Shown in pieces: positions 56,223-64,000 of a stretch of DNA of 64,000 bases. The notes beneath the pieces are model-generated. The model made no database searches. It had not been told where the DNA came from and worked only from the letters and a program-made list of their open reading frames with translations. The stretch comes from Cryptomeria japonica (lineage: Eukaryota; Streptophyta; Pinopsida; Cupressales; Cupressaceae). The translations under genes and the position numbers were made by a program. Each line of letters starts with the position of its first letter. Position 1 is the first letter of the stretch. The DNA is taken from the NCBI RefSeq assembly GCF_030272615.1, contig NC_081415.1, positions 373,653,009 to 373,717,008 of the forward strand, read 5' to 3'.

Positions 56223-57125
56223 ATGGTTACAAGTCTGAAAGTAGAGGATAGACTTGAAGGTGCCCTCAATTTCACATCATGGAAGGTTCGTGTCCTCCTT
56301 GCTCTTGAAGAATTAGCGTTGTTACAGTTTGTGGAAGATATGGATCTGACTGAACCTTCGGATCCGGAAGAGCTAAAGCAATTCAAGAAGAATGTTGTCA
56401 AAGCAAAGAAATTCCTTATTGATTCCGTAAAGGATCATCTTGTTCCAGTCATCTCCAAATTGAAGACAGCTCGAGAGATGTTTAAACATCTAGAAGGGAT
56501 ATATGAGATCAACAACATCAGCCGGACACTTACATTGAGGCGGCAGCTTCTTCAAGTCAAAATGAGCAAAGGTGATTCAGTCATGTCCTTCTTCACGAAG
56601 ATTTCAGAATTGAAGGACCAACTCAGCGTCATTGGAAGCGAGGTTGTGGACAAGGATATTGTCATGATTGCTTTGAATGGTCTTCCTGACTCTTGGGATC
56701 CTTTTATTCAAAGCATAAGTGGAAGAGCTAAATTCCCTTCCTTTGATCGCCTCCGATCAGATTGCATTCAAGAGAAGTCACGCCTTGCTGCCAGAGAAAT
56801 GCATAAAGGCTCTCATGGAGGAGATCAACATGTGCTTGCATCTCAACATGTTAGAAGAAAGGGAGGTCATTGGAAGAAGAACAACTTCAAAAGAGATAGA
56901 GACTTCAGACCTCCTGCTTACGATTCAAGGAAGAAGCCAAGGGATCTTTCACGTGTCCGTTGCTTCAGATGCGACAAGTTTGGACATTATGCTAAAAAAT
57001 GTCAGAACCCGCCCATGCAAAGAGAGGCCAACCTAAATGAAGTTGCAAACTCAAAAGACAATGAAGACTACCTCTTCATTTTGCCTTGTCCAGCAATGTG
57101 CCAACCGATAGCAACACTTGGTTGA
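56223..57125 (+). pseudogene. Copia-3 gag
   Basis: The start MVTSLKVEDRLEGALNFTSW at 56,223 is preferred to the upstream ATG at 56,184 because it gives the usual Copia gag beginning. Domains: a UBN2-like gag core (56,260-56,800; MFKHLEGIYEINN, LTLRRQLLQVKMSKGDSVM, LNGLPDSWDPFIQSI), a basic stretch and an intact CCHC zinc knuckle CFRCDKFGHYAKKC (about 56,962-57,003). The gag frame itself is open throughout. It leaves the pol frame in a T4 run at about 57,078, just before the protease, so gag and pol are out of frame. Confidence 0.93.
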
Positions 57126-60100
57126 TCGACAATGGTGCATCTAGACACATCACGAGATATCGAGAGCATCTCTCAGACTTGATGGAGAAAGAGTCCAAGC
57201 TTCATGTGGTAATTGGTGATGATGCTCAATATTCGATAAAAGGTTTTGGTAGCACTTCTTTAAATTTAGAATCTGACATGTCCTTGCATCTTAGTGATAT
57301 CTTATTTGTACATGGAATTAAGAGGAATTTAATTTCTATTTCTACTCTAGAAGATAAAGGTTATCAAATAGCATTTTCTTAGGGTAAAGTACTTGCGTGG
57401 CCTAAGAAATATAGTATTAAATCTACTCGTGTTATTGGAAATAGATATGATAGTTTGTATAAGCTTTCAGCTAACCCCATTCGAGCACTCATTCATGAAG
57501 CTCCTGAATCTAGCGAGCTATGGCATAGAAGGCTCGGTCATCTTCACTATCAAGCACTTCCTTCACTTGAAAGGATGGTTAAAGGTATGCCTAAACTTAA
57601 TCAATCTCATGATGATGCTTGCAAAGGTTGTGCATTAGGTAACAACACTAAAATTCCATTTCATAAAAGTGAAAGTAGAGCTAAAGAAAAATTAGCACTT
57701 GTTCATTCTGATCTATGTGGACCCATGTTTGTTCCTTCACCTAGCGGAATTCTATACTATGTTACATTTATAGATGATTTTTCTAGAAAGACTTGGATTT
57801 AAATTCTAAAATCTAAAGAATTTGATGAAGTGTTAAGTAGATTTAAAGAATTTAAAGCTCTAGCTGAAAATATGTCTGGTAAAAGGATTAAAGTGTTAAG
57901 ATCTAACAATGGAGGTGAATACACCTCAAGTAGCTTCAATGACTTTTGTGTAGAAACAAGAATTAAGAGGGAGTTCTGCGTTCACTACAATCCTCAACAA
58001 AATGGTGTAGCTGAACGAAAGAATAGAACCATTCTTGAAGCTGCCAAAGCTATGATTCACGATCAGGACCTGCAGACCCTCTTATGGGCTGAAGCATCCA
58101 AGACTAATGTGTACATTCTAAATAGATGTCCTCACTGTGTCTTGAAGAACATAACTCCCGAGGAAGCTTTCACAGGAGTCAAACCAGATATCAGCCACCT
58201 AAGGATCTTTGGAAAACCTATCTATTTCTGGGAAGAAGGGTATCCTAGTTGGATATAGCGAATCTTCCAAGGCATTTCGCATCTACATTTCTGGTCAAAG
58301 GTACATTGAGGTAAGTAGGGATGTCACCTTTGAAAAAAATATTGCTTTCAAGAAATCTAAAGGTTCTCTTATTGATAATGATAAAAAAGTTAATGATAAT
58401 CAAGATATGGATATTGATACTAACCCTGAGATTCAGAGGGAGCCTATTGAGCCTCTTGAACCTATTGAGCATGATGATCCTCATGAGCCTCTGGTTCCAA
58501 CTGATGAACCTAGAGATATTGCAGTTAGCAAGAAAATACCACTTTGGGTTAGAAGCACAATTCAAGATGCAGAGAAGTTTGCAGCTCCTAGTGGCACTTT
58601 CAGAGAAAGTAAGAGACCTTAGAAGCTCCCTAACTATGTTGCAATGATGTGCAACATCATTAAGGCTGAACCATCCAGCATAGAAGAAGCTATGAACCAG
58701 CAAGCACGGAAGTTAGCTATGGACGAAGAGTATCAATCCATCATCAAGAATGATGTCTAGGATGTTGTGCCTAGACCTAAAAGGTAAGTTTGTTGTTTCT
58801 TCCAAATGGTTGTTTAAAATTAAACATGTTGCTGATGGTAGTATAGAGAAATATAAAGCTAGATTTGTAGCTCGTGGTTTTTCTCAAAAGGAAGGCATAG
58901 ATTATGAAGAAACATTTGCTCCTGTTGCTAGATATACTTCTATTAGAACTATTATAGCTATTGTTGCAACCAAAGGTTGGAAATTACATCAAATGGATGT
59001 AAAGGTTGCCTTCCTTAATGGTGTTATTGAGGAAGAAGTCTATATTGAACAACCTAAATGTTATGAGATTCATAATAGAGAGACTCATGTGTGCAGATTG
59101 AAGAAAGCTCTCTACGGTCTCAAGCAAGCCCCTAGAGCTTGGTATGAAAGAATTGATAAGTACTTAGTCAATTTAGGATTTTGTAAGAATGATGTTGACC
59201 CTAACATTTACTTTAAAGTATTTAATGGTGAAATGCTAATTTTGGTTCTATATGTTGATGATTTATTTCTAACTGGTGAAGATAGCCTCATTATTAGGTG
59301 TAAGAAAGAATTAGATACTGAATTTGAAATGAAGGATCTCGGTCTAATGCATTACTTTCTAGGGTTAGAAGTGTGGCAAAAACCTAATGAAATTATTCTA
59401 GGTCAAGGTAAATATACTATTGATATATTGAAAAGATTTGGTATGATGGATTGTAAACCTATGTCTACTCCTATGGAAACTAACTTGAAGAAGTTGAGTA
59501 TTTCTGCAGCTAACTCTGATTTTGCAAATCCTTCAGAGTACAGGCAGTTGATTGGATCCTTGATGTATATAGTCAACACTAGCCCAAATATTTGCTATAC
59601 AGTGAGTGCACTTAGCCAATTCATGAACCAGCCAAAGCATGTTCACTTGGTGGCAGCCAAGCACATCCTGAGATACTTGCGTGGAACCATTGGCTATGAG
59701 CTGAAGTATCCAATCAACATAGTAATCAATTTGGAAGGCTACTCTGATTCTGATTGGGCTGGAAGTGTTACTGACAGGAAAAGCACTTCAGGAATCTATT
59801 TCAGCTTGGGTTCTACTATGATCTCTTGGGCCAGTAGGAAACAATCCTCAGTTGCATTAAGTATTGCAGAAGCTAAATACATTGCTTCAAGTGTGGCAAC
59901 TAGAGAAGCAGTTTGGCTTCGCAAGCTTCTTGCTGGGTTGTTTGGACAACCTTGAGAATGCACTGTTATTTATTGTGATAATCAGAGTTGTATTAAAATG
60001 TCTAATAATCTCGTGTTTCATGACAAGTCAAAACATGTGGAAACTCATTATCACTATATTCATGATATGGCACAAAGAGGTGTCATCCAGCGGAAATATA

Positions 60101-60228
60101 TCAACACTGATGAATAGGTTTCTAATGTTCTCACCAAGCCTCCAGCTCGGGTGAAGTTTGAGTACTTCAGAGAGAAGCTTGGAATGGTGGAGAACACAGC
60201 ATTGATTGAGAGGGAGTCTCAATCTTAG
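57071..60228 (+). pseudogene. Copia-3 pol (protease, integrase, RT, RNase H)
   Basis: Protease: TWLIDNGASRHIT (about 57,118), Asp-Asn-Gly in place of Asp-Ser-Gly. Integrase: LWHRRLGHLHYQ with CKGCALG, first Asp in VHSDLCGPM, second Asp changed to Asn in LRSNNGGEYTS (about 57,898), Glu in [44 protein letters not shown], and an intact YVDD (about 59,252). RNase H: SDSDWAGSVTDRKSTSG, SIAEAKYIA and CDNQSCIKMSNN, ending NVLTKPPARVKFEY. Frameshifts at about 57,078, 58,230 and 58,650-58,750, and stops (for example TAA 57,380, TAA near 57,800, TGA 59,953), disable it. Confidence 0.93.
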
Positions 60229-60250
60229 TGATGCAATTCAGTTTGCATCT

Positions 60251-60522
60251 TCCACCCTTTGCGGGCAATGCAAGGTGGAGTCACCCTCTGCGGGCAATGC
60301 AAGGTGACAACGTGTCCTTCTCTGAGAGAAGGTTGAGGTGTAAGACCTCTTCCACCCTCTGCAGGCAATGCAAGGTAGATCCATCCTCTGCGAGCAATGC
60401 AACATAGACATCATGAAATGAGTTCATGATATTTATGTGTTTTTATTGCAAGTATACTCTATAGAGCTTATACATTCATCCTTGCGGGCAATGCAAGATG
60501 AAAGTCATGAATGGATCATGAC
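60251..60522 (+). other. Chain of about ten hairpins upstream of the Copia-3 3' LTR
   Basis: Back-to-back inverted repeats at 60,251-60,279; 60,280-60,308; 60,316-60,332; 60,335-60,349; 60,351-60,379; 60,380-60,408; 60,410-60,430; 60,452-60,473; 60,475-60,502; 60,504-60,522. Five (1, 2, 5, 6, 9) share the loop GGGCAAT or a one-base variant between TGC and GCA. The outer stems differ but pair: TCCACC/GGTGGA, GTCACC/GGTGAC, TTCATC/GATGAA. The others are unrelated hairpins such as CCTTCTCTGAGAGAAGG and GTCATGA/TCATGAC. No function is known. Confidence 0.85.
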
Positions 60523-60555
60523 ATATGGCAGATATCCTCCCTAGCTAAGAGGGAG

Positions 60556-61305
60556 TGTTGAAAATGTTAGCTAGTTCGGATGCCTGATTATCGAATTTTA
60601 ATTTTGTCAAATGACAATTAAAATTCATATGTATTATCTCAATTAAATTTTTTATTGGGTTGGACCCAAATGTAACGTGTAAAGGCAATTACATATGTTA
60701 TTGGGTTGGGCCCAAATGTGACGTGGAAAGGCAATTCAATGACTATTGGGCTGGACCCAAATGTCTAACGTGGGAAATGTACAATGACAATATAACATTA
60801 TTTAATTAACATGCAAGCCGACTTTAGGATAATTGGCGCCAAAAGATTGATATATAACCACTTCAAAATGAAGTCATTTGAACACAATAATTACCAAATG
60901 CTATCTGCTCTCCTAGCAGCGATCCTTCCTCATGCAAACTTGTATATGGCGATTGTGCAAACTCTTCAAGGTTGATTGTGGCGAAGTTGTCAAAGTTCTT
61001 CATAAGGTCTCTTGTGTGAATCTAATCTGGACATCTGCTGCTCCTCCTAATCATCTGCTGTTAATGAAGGGCTGCATTCATCACCGATATCTTGAACAGC
61101 AATCTGAGATAAGTCATTGCCTTGTAAACTGTCTACATTTGAGATAATACATATCACATTTAAAGGCTGGGTTTTCACCTCCAAGAGGGAAGTTTTCCCA
61201 AGGTATTGGTGTCTTGTGTCTTGTGTTTTATTGCTGTTACTGTTTATGCACAGTCTGATTATAATCTAATTGGTTAAATTAACATCTGATTGCTTAAAAT
61301 TAACA
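60556..61305 (+). repeat. Copia-3 3' LTR
   Basis: Starts TGTTGAAAATGTTAGC after the purine run CTAAGAGGGAG and ends TTAAAATTAACA, followed by ATCTT. About 98% identical to the 5' LTR by eye. Confidence 0.95.
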
Positions 61306-62477
61306 ATCTTAACCATGCATTTATATGCTCATTGCTAGTGGGTCTCCACACTCACAGCTAAGGTCATTTTAGGCAAAGCACTTCTTGGGTTTCAATGTAG
61401 CTGTCACTTGATGGTTTCGCTATCCTACACATCAAGATAGTAGAAATTTAAGACAAAATTATTGAAATTTATGTAGGTTTGTTGACTGTAGTCCCCTATT
61501 GGATGCTTTTCAAACATTTGCATGTAAAAATAGTACAAATTGCACTGAAGCAGATAAAAGAAATTGTTATCTGAAGTTAGCACTTGACATGGAGGATATT
61601 TGGGATAAGGGCATTCTCAGAAACCCAGCAAAAAGATTTTTACTCTCAAAAGAAGGGACTACCTGGATAAAGAATGCTTTCTTTGCAAGATTTGTTTTCT
61701 GTTTTTTGATAGCAGAGCTTTTGACCTCCAGGGAGGTGAAGTAGATAACACTCAGATCTGATTAAGTTATTGTTGAAGGAGAGATTAGTATAGGTCATAA
61801 CTACCACTTTCATTCAGAATCACAAAGTTTCTCATGTATTCCTGGTGAGGAGAGTTATACAACTGTTTATTTGTGAACCCAGAAACCTTCACAGGTACAA
61901 CAATGTGTTGCAGTAGCCTTGAACAGACCACAACCATAAGACTAAATGTAAATATAGCCTGTGTTTGTATCTTACTTGGTTTGAATATAAATGTACAGCT
62001 TGATGGTGGTCGGAGTACATAATTATGCAAATAAATAGATGCTGCTCAAAAGAGTGGTCAAGCTACAGTAAATCAGATGGAAGTGTTCAATAACCACGAA
62101 ATTTTCAGTAACCAGATTTGAGTTCAATCCCACTATTTATCGATGGGGTATATATTATTATTATATAACATTGCCAACTGGAAAATTGAAGGGAAGATAG
62201 CCAAGCCTAACTAGCCCATACCTACCCATGTAAGAAAACCACTATTGTTTAAGATGGACAATATCAGCTTAGCAAAAGAAGAATTATGGCTAAAAGAATT
62301 GCATCTAAAGAAAGCTGTGAAGCAATTCGACAGATTCAAGGTGCTTTTGTGCAAGGAGTTGGGTTCTTCATAACAGAAGAACGTGTTGTTGACAAGAATG
62401 GAAACATTTATTGGTTCTAAATTCCATTATTAACATATGGGTGAATAAGCTGACGGACAGGAGTGCCATAAAAATTT
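61306..62477 (+). pseudogene. Gypsy-D internal remnant after Copia-3
   Basis: Continues the Gypsy-D interior after the insertion. Short open pieces exist (for example 61,499-61,744) but none matches RT, RNase H or integrase. The bulk of pol is absent rather than merely decayed, so a large internal deletion is inferred. Confidence 0.5.
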
Positions 62478-62478
62478 A

Positions 62479-62616
62479 AAATACTTGGTCCATTGAAGAA
62501 ACCTATCTGCAGAGGATGCTACTTGGGAGGGGCCAGAGATACTTGAACATTCAGCTCTGCATTGTTTGTGGGAAAAGCAATTCCAGGAAGGTCCAATTTG
62601 CAATGTCCCCTTTTAG
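62479..62616 (+). pseudogene. Gypsy-D chromodomain-like C terminus
   Basis: KYLVH, TGA, then RNLSAEDATWEGPEILEH, with a tail LHCLWEKQFQEGPICNVPF and TAG at 62,614-62,616. The sequence corresponds to the W(K/R)-L---ATWE---- chromodomain end of chromovirus integrases. The frame runs 18 nt into the 3' LTR, whose first bases supply the last codons and the stop. Confidence 0.7.
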
Positions 62617-63377
62617 CCACTGCATTGAGTACTCTATCAGCAGCTAGCTAGGACTGAATTTTCAGTTAGGAATGTTTATGATTGAAATGAGGTGGCTGAG
62701 TCTTCAATTAGGAGGCAGCCGCGTCTTTGTGTCTTTCAGTTGAGCAGCTGCCAGGCCTTTCAGTTGGGATTGGAATAAAGGTGGGTGAGAGATCAGTTAA
62801 CTAATTGAAACTGCCATTGATTAAGAATAGACCCAGTTAATTGATTGAAACTACCAACAATTTAGGGAGTTAGTTGTCAGTTAGCTACCACAAATAGTGG
62901 GATAATTGCCCATGATTGTGGATCAACAGTTTAAGGGAGTATCAGAAACACTAGGGGAGGAGAGATAAAGTATGTTCGAAAATTGCAAACCAAAACTCAC
63001 TTCAGCTTCAGGAAGGTGACACTGCTACAGCAGCTTGCTTATAGTGCTTGAGGACGAAACCCTTACGGCATGAAACTGGTCCTGGAAATGAAAACCCTCA
63101 GGAGTCATACATGTTGCAGAACGATAGCAGTCAGGAGTGATACAAGGTGCAGAACAATATCACAATCACAGAGAATCCAGCAAGAGTAGGGCAATCAGTT
63201 TGCATACCACAATGTGATAGAGATGCTCCGAGTTCAGATATGCATGCTGTGCATTCCCAGTGAGTTGTATTAGATATGTTGCTCTCTTTTAAATGTACAT
63301 GTTTCATAAGATAATATAAAAAAGTTCTGTTGTTAAGAGCCTTTCTCGTTTTGATTTCACTATGTATTTAGTTTAGG
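62599..63377 (+). repeat. Gypsy-D 3' LTR
   Basis: Begins TGCAATGTCCCCTTTTAG and matches the 5' LTR along most of its length (for example AGTTAGCTACCAC, CATGTTGCAGAA, GTGAGTTGTATTAGAT). It carries a single copy of the 130-bp unit duplicated in the 5' LTR. The end, TTTAGTTTAGGGCA at about 63,380, is approximate. Confidence 0.8.
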
Positions 63378-64000
63378 GCATTGCATCCATACTACATATT
63401 TACATATTGGAAGAGGGCCTGACAAGGGTATTTAGCTCAATCCCTCTGGTTTTCACGTACGTACTCTAACCAGACTCTGCACCATCATATAATATCATAT
63501 TCACTTTAATCAAATAATCATATTAGATCTAAAAATATCCTAAACCATGCAAAAGCTTGCAAAAATCTTATTCACTTCAATCAAATAATCATACAAATTC
63601 TAAAAAACCTAAAACCATGCAAAAAATTGAAAAACTTGAGCAAATCTACTGTCTGAAAATAACGGAGCCTCAAATACTTACACCTTATATAGCTTATATT
63701 TTGTAAAAAACATAGATGCAAACATAGAGACAATATAGCCACATAAAATGGACCACACAGAAACATATCTAAAAGATTGAAGATTTTTCAGAACTTTCAC
63801 TAACTCAAGTTTTAGTTCGTATATGGGGCACTTTGCCAGTTGAATGAAAGCTTTAGAAAAGCGAGGAATGTCCTTCCTACATTAGAAAGTCTTAATTTTA
63901 ACAGCAAAATATATTAGAAAGACATCATTGTAAAACGGACCACACAGAAACATATATTAGAAAGAAATCATTGTAACAGTAACATATAAACCAACTCAAG
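63378..64000. other. Non-coding right edge
   Basis: No gene is seen. A 71-bp duplication (units from 63,500 and 63,571: TTCACTTTAATCAAATAATC versus TTCACTTCAATCAAATAATC) and a loose repeat of ACCACACAGAAACATAT (about 63,751 and 63,941) are present. It may be further intron of the calmodulin gene. Confidence 0.55.

Larger units (their letters stand above)
55389..61305 (+). mobile_element. Copia-3 LTR retrotransposon
   Basis: Complete Ty1/Copia element with LTRs of 752 and 750 bp that differ by about 16 substitutions and two single-base indels by eye (about 2%), a tRNA-iMet primer site, gag-pol and a hairpin-rich 3' region. The flanks are ATCTA (55,384-55,388) and ATCTT (61,306-61,310), a 5-bp target duplication with one change. 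It is the best-preserved Copia here and sits inside Gypsy-D. Confidence 0.95.
52960..63377 (+). mobile_element. Gypsy-D, internally deleted chromovirus-type element (with Copia-3 nested)
   Basis: Two related LTRs (52,960-about 53,880 and 62,599-about 63,377) start TGTAATGTCCCC and TGCAATGTCCCC. The first is followed by a tRNA-iMet primer site. The internal region, once Copia-3 (55,389-61,305) is removed, is only about 2.8 kb: gag at the 5' end and a chromodomain-like tail at the 3' end. Protease, RT, RNase H and integrase core are missing. Confidence 0.8.

Noticed and set aside
57071-57090. Programmed frameshift between gag and protease of Copia-3
   Set aside because: It sits in a T4 run at a suitable place, but the element has other frameshifts and no clear slippery site plus structure, so a simple indel is likelier.
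60251-60522. CRISPR-like array
   Set aside because: Units are hairpins of varying sequence without uniform repeats and unique spacers, inside a plant retrotransposon.
49756-64000. Calmodulin exon 1 within the window
   Set aside because: No minus-strand sequence coding for the conserved FKEAFSLFDKDGDG stretch was found.

Overview
This is a stretch of a large plant nuclear genome, almost certainly a conifer or another gymnosperm. One conserved host gene is visible: the second exon of a calmodulin gene, on the minus strand at 49.38-49.76 kb. Nearly everything else is decayed retrotransposon, stacked in nests. The conifer assignment rests on a Penelope-like reverse-transcriptase fragment at 46 kb (a class reported in land plants essentially from conifers), on the lineages and nesting of the LTR elements, and on a calmodulin intron that appears to exceed 14 kb.

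Left block (1-13.5 kb): an L1-type LINE (RT, RNase H, then an unusual third reading frame and a 3' UTR) ends inside the 5' LTR of a Copia element (Copia-1, to 10,888). Copia-1 itself sits inside the RT region of a minus-strand Ty3/Gypsy element (Gypsy-C, 10.9-13.5 kb).

Middle block (14-30.5 kb): a plus-strand plant-mobile-domain (PMD) gene is split by Copia-2 (14,552-29,109, 5-bp target duplication ATCTT). Copia-2 is in turn split in its RNase H domain by a Gypsy-type element with two LTRs but only gag and protease (19,580-27,416, target duplication CCATA).

Right of that (33-45 kb) lies a minus-strand Tat-like Gypsy (Gypsy-B). It has gag, protease, a repeat-rich linker, RT, a first RNase H, a second archaeal-type RNase H, integrase, a long repeat-filled leader, a tRNA-Trp primer site and one 5' LTR (43,400-44,955). 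The PMD gene is antisense to Gypsy-B and lies beyond the end of its pol, a layout known for extra antisense frames in Tat elements.

Right block (46-64 kb): the Penelope-like fragment, short tandem repeats and the calmodulin exon. Upstream of that exon is a chromovirus-type Gypsy reduced to gag plus a chromodomain tail (Gypsy-D, 52,960-63,377), with Copia-3 (55,389-61,305) inserted in it. If calmodulin exon 1 lies beyond 64 kb, this whole nest is intronic.

All retroelement frames carry in-frame stops, frameshifts or lost catalytic residues, so none looks autonomous. The most striking unexplained signal is a chain of about ten consecutive hairpins (60,251-60,522) just upstream of the Copia-3 3' LTR. 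Five of them share a GGGCAAT-type loop, and the best three have compensating changes in their stems. Also worth attention: a primer-binding site copying about 39 nt of tRNA-Trp, the LINE third frame overlapping the RNase H stop, hairpin-forming LTR minisatellites, and the antisense PMD gene.
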